Origin: JASFTV01 sp050050615
Lineage (GTDB): Bacteria > Desulfobacterota > DSM-4660 > Desulfatiglandales > HGW-15
Assembly (NCBI GenBank): GCA_050050615.1
Contig: JASFTV010000046.1
Coordinates: 1 to 15,839, forward strand
DNA length: 15,839 nt
Direction: 5' to 3'
Shown one piece after another: positions 6,429-13,873 of this stretch. The notes under the pieces are model-generated. The model was not told the DNA's origin. It did not search any database and was given only the letters and a program-made list of their open reading frames with translations. Numbering within the stretch: position 1 is the stretch's first letter; each line of letters opens with the position of its first letter. The translations under genes were made by a program, and so were the position numbers.

Positions 6429-6684
6429 ATCAAACCTGGATCAATTCTGGGGTTTATCCTGCTGAGAATGCCCCGGATACCATACTCAACAGCAGGGTGA
6501 ATCAGCCTTGAAAGTATTCTGTGCCGACCATTTCGAGCTTCCACCGCCTGGATATGGGCATACCGGTTGCGATAACCATGGGCGGCGGCAACGTTCGGCA
6601 GCTCAGGGACACGGTGGATATCCATTTTCAGACCGCGACCGCAGCAGTCGAGTTTAAGCGCCGAAAAGCCGCTCTTGACATTCT
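6425..6684 (-). pseudogene. Decayed M23-type (LytM/NlpD) peptidase fragment
   Basis: On the minus strand one frame carries remnants of three M23 blocks in the right order: V-K-S-G-F-S (family S-G-F-G), G-L-K-M-D-I (family K-G-L-D-I), and H-G-Y-R-N-R-Y-A-H (family H-G-x-G-x-x-T-x-Y-A-H). A weak I-H-P-A-V-E-Y-G-I-R..N-P tail follows, where H-L-H-Y-E-V-R..N-P is expected. The spacing is far too short, and the catalytic H-x-H and the H-x-x-x-D metal site are missing. It is therefore a remnant with internal deletions rather than an active enzyme. It has no ribosome binding site and its 5' end now overlaps the promoter of the plus-strand HEAT gene. Confidence 0.4.
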
Positions 6685-6702
6685 CTAGGAATTTTCAATA
6701 AT
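6675..6702 (+). promoter_or_regulatory. Probable sigma70 promoter of the HEAT-repeat gene
   Basis: TTGACA (6675-6680) is followed after 16 bases by AATAAT (6697-6702), one base off the -10 consensus. The predicted transcript start is near 6709, leaving a leader of about 20 bases before the ATG at 6728. Confidence 0.65.
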
Positions 6703-6727
6703 AGGGGACCATTTTTCTGGAAATCTA

Positions 6728-7618
6728 ATGGCTGAGAAAAAAATAGTACATCTTGAACCGAAAGACCTTCTTTTGCAAAAGGCGACCTCCTACACCGAAT
6801 GCGTGGAACGGTTTTTGGAGGAACGGGATACGGCTGTCCCTCTGCTCCTGAAGGCATTGAAATATGGGGATCACGATTTGAGACATGAGATCATGCTCCT
6901 CTTGGGCAGCTTTGCCAAGGAGGAGGTGGCCACACCCTTATACGAGATGCTTGCAGATCCAGACGAAGAGGAACAACTTCGGCACTCTGCCTCTATTCAG
7001 CTCAGCGTGATCTTCCCCTTCCTGAAAGATCCCCAGTCTCTGGTGGGCCGTCTGCTGAAAGATATCGAGAGCGAGGATCCTGAATTGCGTATCCACGCAG
7101 CCTTTGCCTTGGGATGGAAAGGGAATGCCCAGGCTGCCATTCCCCTCATCAACCTCCTCTATGATCCTGACACCCGCGTCCAGCAAACCGCGGTCAATGC
7201 CCTTTCCAATCTTCGGGATGATCGCATTTTCGGCTTAATGCTCGAAAGACTGGAACACGGGCCACGGGAACAGAAGAGAGCCATTCTTTTCAATTTGTGG
7301 CGCTTTTATTCTAAAAAGGAAGAGGTTGCATCCGTATACCTCAAATACCTGGATCACGACGATGGCGAGCTTCGTTTTGACGCATTGGTCCTTTTTGGTT
7401 TGGTCACGGATGCGACTGAATATATATCCGTCTATAGACGTTGCCTCAGTGACAAGAATTCCCGGATACGCGCCCTGGCATTGAAGGAATTGAGTGAGCT
7501 CACTAAAGAACGTTTGTTTGACCTGAAGAAAGATATTGAAGGAATGCTCTCAGATGCTGACATGGAGATCAAAAAGACGGCCTTAAAGATTCTGAAAAAA
7601 CTGCGGGGACAAAACTAA
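6728..7618 (+). CDS. HEAT-repeat protein
   Basis: The 296-residue soluble protein consists almost wholly of HEAT-type helical hairpins of about 30-37 residues. About eight are recognisable, starting near residues 35 (TAVPLLLKAL), 66 (EVATPLYEML), 105 (LVGRLLKDIE), 136 (AAIPLINLLY), 166 (RIFGLMLERL), 199 (EVASVYLKYL), 232 (YISVYRRCLS) and 266 (LKKDIEGMLS). Each is followed by an L/R-x-x-A-x-x-A-L second helix. No catalytic motif is present. HEAT arrays of this kind (PBS-lyase-like in annotation) usually act as protein-binding scaffolds; the partner is unknown. A good promoter lies just upstream, while the ribosome binding site is weak (TGGAAA). Its stop overlaps that of the convergent 72-residue gene by four bases. 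Confidence 0.9.
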   Translation: MAEKKIVHLEPKDLLLQKATSYTECVERFLEERDTAVPLLLKALKYGDHDLRHEIMLLLGSFAKEEVATPLYEMLADPDEEEQLRHSASIQLSVIFPFLKDPQSLVGRLLKDIESEDPELRIHAAFALGWKGNAQAAIPLINLLYDPDTRVQQTAVNALSNLRDDRIFGLMLERLEHGPREQKRAILFNLWRFYSKKEEVASVYLKYLDHDDGELRFDALVLFGLVTDATEYISVYRRCLSDKNSRIRALALKELSELTKERLFDLKKDIEGMLSDADMEIKKTALKILKKLRGQN

Positions 7619-7833
7619 GCCTCTGATTCTTTTTTGACAGTCTCGATCACTTCATTGACTTGCTCAACGGTCATATAGCCCAGGCTAAAAAGTATGGAGC
7701 CCACGAGCCTGTGTTCTATCCCATCCAAATCCTGTTCCACTTGTATCCTCATGGCTTCAAGAAGTTGCTCTCTGGTGATGTATCCTTTTTCCACCGCCAG
7801 AGTTCCGAAACGTTTTTCAAAATCGCTTACCAT
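7615..7833 (-). CDS. Small GspE/MshE-N-like helical protein
   Basis: The 72-residue protein has two copies of a helical pattern: FGTLAVEKGYITREQLLEAM and VGSILFSLGYMTVEQVNEVI. This L-G-x-x-L-V-x-x-G-x-I/M-T-x-E-Q-L-x-x-A rhythm is that of the N-terminal domain of type II secretion / type IV pilus ATPases (T2SSE_N / MshEN-like). In those proteins some versions bind c-di-GMP or mediate protein contacts. Here it stands alone without an ATPase, so a small adaptor role is inferred. A strong TGGAGGT lies seven bases before the ATG. The gene converges on the HEAT gene with a four-base stop overlap (7615-7618). The c-di-GMP idea links loosely to the PilZ gene but is unproven. Confidence 0.8.
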   Translation of the reverse strand: MVSDFEKRFGTLAVEKGYITREQLLEAMRIQVEQDLDGIEHRLVGSILFSLGYMTVEQVNEVIETVKKESEA

Positions 7834-7941
7834 GCTTGTAACCTCCAGTTTGCTACTTTCTGTCGCTCAAGGCGAACAACCCCCTGGGTTCTTTTCAGAA
7901 TCGCTGTAAGAGCCGTCCGTGTCCACAGTGCCCTATCCAAA

Positions 7942-8145
7942 TCAGTTTGACAGGCTCCTTTTCAATCCCCAAATTTGAAATGGACGGGGATGGAAGTATC
8001 CTTTTGCGTCCCACCAACCCTCGACATAAGGCGACTTAGAAGCTATGGCTTCCTTCATGGAATGAGCACGCCCCGTGGCTAACTCGAGCCACCCCTGGTC
8101 AACGGATAGCAGGTTTTCAGGAGTGGTTTCCTCTTCTTCTGTCAT
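7942..8145 (-). CDS. Small protein of unknown function
   Basis: The protein has 67 residues, with no recognised family. It is acidic at the N terminus (MTEEEETTPENLL) and has a compact aromatic-rich C-terminal half (YVEGWWDAKGYFHPRPFQIW) that looks like a small folded domain rather than random sequence. AAGGGA lies six bases before the ATG. A plausible -10 (TACAAT, minus strand, 8194-8189) lies 44 bases upstream, with a poor -35 (TTGTGG). There are no cysteines, signal peptide or membrane helix. It is divergent from the plus-strand gene that follows. Confidence 0.6.
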   Translation of the reverse strand: MTEEEETTPENLLSVDQGWLELATGRAHSMKEAIASKSPYVEGWWDAKGYFHPRPFQIWGLKRSLSN

Positions 8146-8319
8146 GAAATTCCCTTGCCCGAGAACCTTTTTATGAAGCCACCCTTATATTGTACCCTAT
8201 CTATCATGAGGACCACAAATCCTTTTATGCCCTGCCCTTTGATTCCAGTCCTCATCAAAGGCGTTTTAGTGTATTATGACCAATATTACAGCACCAACTT
8301 GTTGGCTCGGGGCGTCGTC

Positions 8320-8841
8320 ATGTCGAACACACCCAGTTCCCGCGAGACCAGGCTAAGATGCTTGCTAGTCGCGGGGGGCCTCGTGCAAGGGACGGAATAT
8401 TATATAGTCACGAAGAACGGCCTTCGGAGAATCAGAGAGAAACTCCTCAATCCTGAGACACGGGATGAAGCTATGATTACGCTGAGGCAGGTCCTCAGGA
8501 TGAAGGAGACCTTGTTCTGGCGGGCCGAATCGCCGGGCGGCTGCGCAGCGGTGATTTCGCTATCCGGTGGGTTGTTCCGGCAGGTGCGACTTACAGAAGG
8601 AATGCTTTATGACCTCGCAAAGGAAAATCTTGCCATGGCGCTCTCCAGACTGGACTGGTATGAAGAAAACGCCATCATCCCTGAAGATGAAAGAGAAAGT
8701 GAGCTTGTTTGGGAGCAAACGAGCCAAGAGACCGAAAGGCCGGCTCAAGATCAATTGGAGGCATTCCTGGAATTCGAGGCGTATTTCTTCGATAACAAAG
8801 AGCGGCCTTTATTTTCAAAAATTATAAGGCCGGGATCCTGA
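8320..8841 (+). CDS. Protein of unknown function
   Basis: The protein has 173 residues from ATG at 8320 (MSNTPSSRETRLRCLLVAGG). The frame is open back to a TTG at 8157, but that part would overlap the promoter region of the divergent gene and reads poorly (Pro-, Tyr- and Cys-rich). The ribosome binding site at 8320 is weak (GGGGCG), so the start is uncertain. A GTG at 8269 preceded by AAAGG is an alternative. The protein is soluble and mostly helical, with an acidic C-terminal half (residues about 105-160). No motif is recognised. Its 3' end overlaps the 3' end of the convergent 90-residue gene by 27 bases, so both coding claims share that segment. Confidence 0.55.
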   Translation: MSNTPSSRETRLRCLLVAGGLVQGTEYYIVTKNGLRRIREKLLNPETRDEAMITLRQVLRMKETLFWRAESPGGCAAVISLSGGLFRQVRLTEGMLYDLAKENLAMALSRLDWYEENAIIPEDERESELVWEQTSQETERPAQDQLEAFLEFEAYFFDNKERPLFSKIIRPGS

Positions 8842-9087
8842 CTGACCCTCATAGAACCCTGTTATTTCATCACCGCCCGCCTCCAGGTATTCTTTCAGCT
8901 CTTTCTCGTTGTCAAATCTAAGCGTTCCCACGTGACCGCTTGTCAGTTCGATTCCGGCATCCGGGTTCAGACCGCACATCTTCCTCAAGTACTGATCAGG
9001 ATCATTACTGTACTTTTCTGCCAGTTCGTCTTCGTTGATCGCTCCCTTCGCCCTTCCGTAACTGTCAAAATAGACAAAGTATTTCAT
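8815..9087 (-). CDS. Small conserved-looking protein, function unknown
   Basis: The protein has 90 residues from ATG at 9087 (MKYFVYFDSYGRAKGAINED). The frame opens further upstream, but the added 19 residues are of different character and CAGGGCG lies just before the chosen ATG. Residues 1-10 look like a beta strand, followed by an acidic helix (EDELAEKYSNDPDQYLRKM) and alternating strand/helix. This suggests a compact alpha/beta domain, but I recognise no family. There is no signal peptide or membrane helix. It is convergent with the upstream plus-strand gene, sharing 27 bases. Confidence 0.65.
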   Translation of the reverse strand: MKYFVYFDSYGRAKGAINEDELAEKYSNDPDQYLRKMCGLNPDAGIELTSGHVGTLRFDNEKELKEYLEAGGDEITGFYEGQSGSRPYNF

Positions 9088-9271
9088 TGAACGCCCTGTG
9101 CTCAATCTGAGCGGCGGTTTTTTCGAACATCCGCCGTCGCTCAAATGGACGCTGAGAATTTCAGAAAACCCGATTTGAGGAGCTGTGAGGGGAGCGACAG
9201 GTTATGAGAATGGTTTGACCTGTAGGAGACAAAGGGTTGTTATTCCTGTGAACCCCCCCCACTCTCTACGG

Positions 9272-10189
9272 TTAGACTTGAAAAACGCCGGTGTCAACCC
9301 ATTCATTCCTCAGGAGCGACCACCAGTCAACGGCCAGGCCATTGAGCACATACTCATAGGGCAGCCACCCATAACCGCTGTCCCCCCAACCTTCGCTCCA
9401 GGAGTTGCGAATGAGCAAAGCGCCGGTTATTTCGATACCGCCTCGGTTTCTGTTCTCTATCTTTATTGCGTCGTCATAGCCCACAGCGGCGACAGCGTGG
9501 CCCCCTTCTCGCTTTTCGTATTCAGAGGGAAAGGGGATTTTTCCGTCCGTTCCAGCATCCCAGAGGGAGCTGAATACCGTAAACCCGAACATCACGGGAA
9601 GACCCCCTGCAAGGAAGGTTTTAATACGCCTCAGCAGTGCGTCCCTTGTGGTGTCAAGCGGATCCAGACGGAAGTATTGGAGCGCCTGATAACTCTGCGC
9701 AAAAGCGTAGCAGAACGCAGGTGGCTCTTCATCGAATTTCTCCATATCGTATGGCCAGAACTCTGCTGGCGGTACCCCGAACAGGGTCATGGCCGCCATC
9801 GTTGTCCGCAGATAAGCTCCGGTATCTCCTGTCATATGCAGCAGGTTCCTGGTGACCTTGTAAAGAAAGAGCCTTGAAGCATCGATATGTCTTCCAAAGG
9901 CCCGTCTTTCGAAATACTCCAGGAGGCCGACGCCAGCGTTTGCCGTGCACGACCCAAGACTGCCTTGGTCCTCTACTGGAGAACACCACTCGCGCAGATC
10001 CACTGAAGAAGGCAGAGTCCGTCTGGATGCTTTCGTTACACCCATTTTCGTGAGCATGGCTCTAACCGAATCTTTCTGATTCAATGCTTTGAGCTTGGAC
10101 GAAACGTCTTTCCGTTCTACAGTGTAGTCTCGAAAATCAGGATAGTCCCTTAACCACCCCATACCGATCTTTTCACTCCTCTCACCCAT
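9272..10189 (-). CDS. Papain-like (C1A) cysteine peptidase, apparently cytosolic
   Basis: The 305-residue protein has the full papain catalytic set: Q75 (oxyanion hole) and C81 in DQGSLGSCTANAG, H231 in GGHAVAAVGYDD, and N262 in IRNSWSEGWGDSGYGWLP. It opens with MGERSEKIGMGWLRDYPDFR. The G-W-x-x-D-x-P-D-x-R-D-Y segment is typical of bacterial C1 peptidases. The mature-domain entry LPSSVDLREWCSPVEDQG begins at about residue 59, so only a short 58-residue leader precedes it. There is no signal peptide or membrane helix, so it is probably cytosolic, or exported by an unseen route. AAGGAGGTG is an almost perfect ribosome binding site. It begins 16 bases after an unknown 160-residue gene and is cotranscribed with it. 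A role in maturation or cleavage of a partner is inferred. Confidence 0.9.
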   Translation of the reverse strand: MGERSEKIGMGWLRDYPDFRDYTVERKDVSSKLKALNQKDSVRAMLTKMGVTKASRRTLPSSVDLREWCSPVEDQGSLGSCTANAGVGLLEYFERRAFGRHIDASRLFLYKVTRNLLHMTGDTGAYLRTTMAAMTLFGVPPAEFWPYDMEKFDEEPPAFCYAFAQSYQALQYFRLDPLDTTRDALLRRIKTFLAGGLPVMFGFTVFSSLWDAGTDGKIPFPSEYEKREGGHAVAAVGYDDAIKIENRNRGGIEITGALLIRNSWSEGWGDSGYGWLPYEYVLNGLAVDWWSLLRNEWVDTGVFQV

Positions 10190-10205
10190 AATCCTTCACC
10201 TCCTT

Positions 10206-10688
10206 TTAGAGCTTAAATGGTGATTTCCTGTTGGTTAACTTTCTTCGCCAGCCATACGGCGAATTCCCATGACCTCTTTCCTCACATCCCTCTTGCTTAC
10301 TGCAAATCCCTGCAAGTTTCTCTGTCTCCTCGGCGAGACGCTGCTTTCTAAAGTCGCGCTCAGCTTCCCTTTTGGACCGTTGCGATTCCAGAATAGACAA
10401 GTACGCTTCAACCAGCCGACGCTTCGATTCAGGGTCCGTGCGAGGAAGGCCCAGGCCCACCCCTGAATGTTCCCAGGCTTCTGCGAGCCTTCCTCCAGGT
10501 TTGATCAAATCACGGTGGCCCGGTCGAGTGAAGAACTCATAGAGTTCATCACTTGTGTCGAATCTGGGAAGATCGACATTGGGCATAGGGAATGCTGAGT
10601 TCCGGACCTTTTGCTCGGAGGCGTCCCTTGCCGCAGTGCCCACGCGAAACAACCCCCGTATCGCAAAGAGAACAGCTTCAGGTGTCAT
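10206..10688 (-). CDS. Unknown protein encoded with the C1A peptidase
   Basis: The protein has 160 residues, with no recognised family. Residues 1-22 form a hydrophobic or amphipathic helix (LFAIRGLFRVGTAARD) without a signal-peptidase site. Residues 40-85 look globular (DELYEFFTRPGHRDL, then a Gly-rich stretch). Residues 85-127 are a highly charged helix (KRRLVEAYLSILESQRSKRE). The C terminus (128-160) is basic and cysteine-containing with a low-complexity look, which could mean a frameshift near the end. GGAGGG precedes the ATG. It is the first gene of a two-gene operon with the C1A peptidase, so it may be its substrate, inhibitor or adaptor; that is inference. Confidence 0.75.
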   Translation of the reverse strand: MTPEAVLFAIRGLFRVGTAARDASEQKVRNSAFPMPNVDLPRFDTSDELYEFFTRPGHRDLIKPGGRLAEAWEHSGVGLGLPRTDPESKRRLVEAYLSILESQRSKREAERDFRKQRLAEETEKLAGICSKQEGCEERGHGNSPYGWRRKLTNRKSPFKL

Positions 10689-11085
10689 GCTTCCCTCCCA
10701 ATTGGCCCTAGTGAATCTATGATCTGAGCCACTGGCCTCAACTCACCCCCTAGAGTGTGACTTCGTGAAATGGGGAGATGGCGTAATGGAAACCCGGAAG
10801 ATGGAAGAATCAATACGAATCAAGGACTGTGGACCTCAAGATAAACGCTTAGATCCTGAACGACTTCTAGAGTGCGCCATCACGACTTACTCGGGAGCCG
10901 CTTGATTCGAATCCGGGTTGTGTGGGAAACAAAGTTTGATAAGGCGCTGTGTCGTGCGGAAAAGAGAATATGCAAAAGACAAAAGCGTGTCAAGCTCTAA
11001 CGCAACCCACCCGTTCATGGATGCCCTACCCCAACCCAGTCTTCGAGGAAAAGATATATTGAACTTTCACAAAAGGATCCTCCGT
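10689..11085. other. Leader/intergenic region upstream of the C1A operon
   Basis: There is no gene. It contains the promoter at 10965-10993 and an approximately 270-base predicted leader in which I see no riboswitch-like or terminator-like structure. A frame on the plus strand (10918 onward) has no ribosome binding site and runs antisense to the oxidoreductase remnant, so it is not called. Confidence 0.5.
10965..10993 (-). promoter_or_regulatory. Strong sigma70-like promoter upstream of the C1A operon
   Basis: On the minus strand a perfect TTGACA (10993-10988) is followed after exactly 17 bases by TATTCT (10970-10965). Transcription would begin near 10958, about 270 bases before the ATG at 10688, giving an unusually long leader. 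No strong promoter was seen nearer that ATG, and no second gene lies between. Confidence 0.6.
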
Positions 11086-11353
11086 CTCAGGAGTCTGAAT
11101 CCGGCCGGCGGTAATGATCGGGGTTCGCGCGCAGGCCTCTTTGATCGCCGCGGCAAAAGAGACCATGTAGCCCTGCGTCCTCTCTTTCTCGAGGTATTCG
11201 GGGAGAAAGAAAGAGTCGTATGTTCCCGCCATGACGGATAAATACGCCAGATTCCGCTTTTCCAGTTCAACTGCAAAGGGAGAAGTCTCTTGAAGGTGGA
11301 GCCCCACGGACTACAGGGCCGGTGTCGACTCGTAATTGCGAAATTCTAACCGG
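11086..11353 (-). pseudogene. Remnant of an Old-Yellow-Enzyme-type NADH:flavin oxidoreductase
   Basis: A minus-strand frame reads F-A-V-E-L-E-K then L-A-Y-L-S-V-M-A-G-T-Y-D-S, Y-M-V-S-F-A-A-A-I-K-E-A and T-P-I-I-T-A-G-R-I-Q-T-P-E. This is the strand/helix series of the C-terminal half of the OYE TIM barrel (2-enoate / 2,4-dienoyl-CoA reductase-like members). After the final E the similarity stops dead and unrelated residues follow. Upstream, an in-frame TAG (11311-11313) interrupts what may be a continuation (R-L-E-F-R-N-Y-E). Only about 80 of several hundred residues remain, with no start, FMN site or 4Fe-4S motif. It cannot encode an active enzyme. Confidence 0.75.
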
Positions 11354-11365
11354 ACACGGCTGAAG

Positions 11366-11406
11366 GGCACCAAATTTTTGCCGGCCGGCACGAAGCAGCC
11401 CCAAAG
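11366..11406 (-). repeat. Short dispersed motif, copy 2
   Basis: The second copy of CTTTGGGGCTGCTTCG - 17 bases - TTGGTGCC, in the same orientation as the copy at 167-207. It sits directly upstream of the oxidoreductase remnant, just beyond the end of the histidine kinase gene, so it may mark an old rearrangement boundary. The spacing identity is seen; the meaning is inferred. Confidence 0.45.
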
Positions 11407-11464
11407 GCATGAATTTTCCGACTCTGGTAGGTATAGATATTAAGGTCATTTCTGGGACATGATC

Positions 11465-13873
11465 CTAGCACTGCCATGTGGTCCTGATGATGGTCCCCTC
11501 TCCTTTTCGTGATTCGATTGAAAAAGACCCCCCTGAATATTCTGTTCGCTCTTTCATGCCCATAAGGCCCAGCCCCTTTTCCGAACTCACCTTGGAAAGT
11601 ACTTCGTCCACCTCGAATCCAACGCCATTATCCTGAATGCACATTTCAATGGCATTTCCTTTCCTACGAAGATCGAGGCTTATCAGGTCTGCTTCGCTGT
11701 GCCTGGCAATATTGCTCGTCGCTTCCTGCAGAATCCTGTAGATGACAATTTTCAAAGGGTCAGGGAATTCTTCTTCCTGTATGTCAATTCTTTTCCGAAG
11801 GCTGATCGCACCATAGACTCTTTCAAATTCCCGGAGATGCCAGTGAATGGTCGATATAATCCCGAGCTCGTCCAGCATGGACGGTCTCAAGTTTGTCATG
11901 ATCCTTCTGGTCTCTTCGATACCGATCTGAACCATAGAAATGATTTCCTCCACCGAAATCCCTGGTGGTGGAGGACTTTCTCCCATCTGATCCAGCTTGC
12001 TTTCCAGGCTGAATTTGATAGCGGCTAGCCTTTGCGCAATGCTGTCGTGAAGCTCCAAGGCGATTCGTTTTCGCTCCTCTTCCTGAGCGGTCAGGAGACG
12101 GGAAGAAAGGTGTCGAAGCGCTGCCTCCGACCTCCTTAGCGCAGTCTCGGCCTGCTGTCGTTCGTTGATTTCCCTTTGAAGATTCTGGTTTGCTCTTGAA
12201 AGCTCCGCCGTTCGCGCTCTGACACGGTCTTCCAACTCATCGTGCGCTCTGCGCAGCGCCTCCTCAGCCTGCACGCGCTCGATGATGCGTCCCAAGCGCT
12301 CGGCGATCGCGTCCAGCAGATTTCTCTCCTCTTCTAGAAAAGGTCCCTCATCCCCGGCCGGTCTTTCTTCCAGATAGAAGACCTCCAGCATGCCTGCCCG
12401 TTTTGCATGAACCACAATATCGCTGGTCTGCTTCCAAATTGTCTCCCGGAAGTTTTCCGTTTTAAACTCCTGACCTTCGAGAATGACCCGAGCACAGGTC
12501 ACTCCGGAATACTGCCATGAGGAAGGGATGAGATTGAGAAGCCCCTCAATGATCTCTTCGAGTGAACTCTCGCGTTTTTCCAAAAGCTTGGAGATGCCAT
12601 AGAGGCAATTCAACTCCTTGATCCGCTCCTCTAGATCATCGTTTGCTTTTTGAAGGGCCTTCTCCGCCCTCTTACGTTCAGTGATGTCTTCGCCTGAACT
12701 CAATGTGCCAGTGATTCTTCCTTCCTCATCTCTTAATAAAGTATTGTGCCATGCCACAAGCCGTTCCTCGCCACCCTTGGTCAAAACTGGGTTTTCATAG
12801 TACTCCGTCAGCTCGATGTCCCCTCCCATCAACTTTTCAAAAACAACTCTTGTTTGATCTCTATCCTTATCAGGAACAAAGACATCGAACCAATTCCTCC
12901 CAATGATCTCCCACTCTTCATATTCCAGAACCGCACAACCTTTTCTATTGACAAGCGAAACGGTTTGGTCGGCATTCAATACCAAGATAACAGCCCCTGC
13001 GATATCAAGGTACTTTTGAGCCCTGTCTTTCTCATTTCGTACCATCCTCTCTGCTTGCTTGCGTTGGGTAATGTCCTCCTTGACTGCAACGAAATGGGTG
13101 ATCACGTCCCGTTCATTTTTTATCGGGGAAATCGAGGCGGATTCCCAGTAGTAATCCCCGCTTTTTTTCTTGTTGTAAAACTCTCCCTGCCATTCCTTGC
13201 CTTGGGCGATGGTCTCCCACAACGCCTGATAGAATTCAGGAGGATGTTCCCCGGATTTTAGAATCCTCGGATTCTGGCCGATCACCTCTTCGGAAGTGTA
13301 CCCGGTGAGCTGCACGAATTTCGGGTTTACATATTCAATGCTTCCTTCCCTGTCCGTGATGATCACACTAACCGGGCTTTCATCCACTGCCCGGGATAAT
13401 TTCTGTAGTTCCTCTTCAGCCTGCCGACGGTCGGTGATGTCTTCCACCATGATGAAATATCCCGGGATCCACCCTTCCGGTGTCACCTGAGGGACGTAAT
13501 GGGCTTGGTAATGACGGGACGTGCCATCCTCGAATGGAAGTTCGTCTTGGTAGGACACAGGTTGACCGGATAGGACTTCCTCTATCTTTTCCCTAACCTT
13601 TTCATATCCCGCATCGCCTACTACATCCCTGACCCTCTTTCCGACAATATCTGCCGGTGAGAGTCCGAACCAGTTTTCATATTCCCTATTCACGAATTGA
13701 TATTTCTGGTCTGCATCAACGTAGGCAATGAGCACCGGCAAGCCATTGACAATTAGTTTAAGCCGCTCTTCACTCTTCCGGAGCGCCTCTCCCACCTCTT
13801 CCCGTTTCTTCGCTTCTTTTTCCAATGCTCTTATTCTGCGTTCCAATTCTTTGTAGGTCAGTTTTCCGGCCAT
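11465..13873 (-). CDS. Soluble multi-PAS sensor histidine kinase (NarX/HisKA_3 type)
   Basis: The protein has 802 residues from ATG at 13873. The frame is open to 13999, but GGAGGA sits eight bases before 13873 and the protein then opens MAGKLTYKELERRIRALEKE, the usual leader of these kinases. Domains in order: leader coiled coil (1-35); PAS1 (about 36-150); PAS2 (about 158-272, with YVNPKFVQLTGYTSEEVIGQNPR); PAS3 (about 285-400); coiled linker; a GAF-like domain (about 425-537, IPSSWQYSGVTCARVILEG..); coiled coil; HisKA_3 dimerisation domain with phospho-acceptor H609 in ERKRIALELHDSIAQRL; and HATPase with N721, DNGVGF (748-753) and GLGLMGMKER (767-776). There is no membrane helix and no receiver domain, so it senses a cytosolic signal (redox, haem or small ligand; not determinable) and must phosphorylate a LuxR/NarL-type regulator encoded elsewhere. 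A TTGACA at 13988-13993 is a possible -35, but its -10 is poor. Confidence 0.93.
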   Translation of the reverse strand: MAGKLTYKELERRIRALEKEAKKREEVGEALRKSEERLKLIVNGLPVLIAYVDADQKYQFVNREYENWFGLSPADIVGKRVRDVVGDAGYEKVREKIEEVLSGQPVSYQDELPFEDGTSRHYQAHYVPQVTPEGWIPGYFIMVEDITDRRQAEEELQKLSRAVDESPVSVIITDREGSIEYVNPKFVQLTGYTSEEVIGQNPRILKSGEHPPEFYQALWETIAQGKEWQGEFYNKKKSGDYYWESASISPIKNERDVITHFVAVKEDITQRKQAERMVRNEKDRAQKYLDIAGAVILVLNADQTVSLVNRKGCAVLEYEEWEIIGRNWFDVFVPDKDRDQTRVVFEKLMGGDIELTEYYENPVLTKGGEERLVAWHNTLLRDEEGRITGTLSSGEDITERKRAEKALQKANDDLEERIKELNCLYGISKLLEKRESSLEEIIEGLLNLIPSSWQYSGVTCARVILEGQEFKTENFRETIWKQTSDIVVHAKRAGMLEVFYLEERPAGDEGPFLEEERNLLDAIAERLGRIIERVQAEEALRRAHDELEDRVRARTAELSRANQNLQREINERQQAETALRRSEAALRHLSSRLLTAQEEERKRIALELHDSIAQRLAAIKFSLESKLDQMGESPPPPGISVEEIISMVQIGIEETRRIMTNLRPSMLDELGIISTIHWHLREFERVYGAISLRKRIDIQEEEFPDPLKIVIYRILQEATSNIARHSEADLISLDLRRKGNAIEMCIQDNGVGFEVDEVLSKVSSEKGLGLMGMKERTEYSGGSFSIESRKGEGTIIRTTWQC

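Noticed and set aside
9185..9877. Plus-strand open frame of 230 codons
   Set aside because: It is antisense to the C1A peptidase, with no ribosome binding site.
10905..10925. GATTCGAATCCGGG looks like a tRNA T-arm
   Set aside because: The five-base T stem does not pair and no acceptor, D or anticodon arm can be folded around it, so neither a tRNA nor a clear att remnant is supported.
12746..13261. Plus-strand open frame of 171 codons
   Set aside because: It is antisense to the PAS domains of the kinase; composition reflects the complementary codons only.
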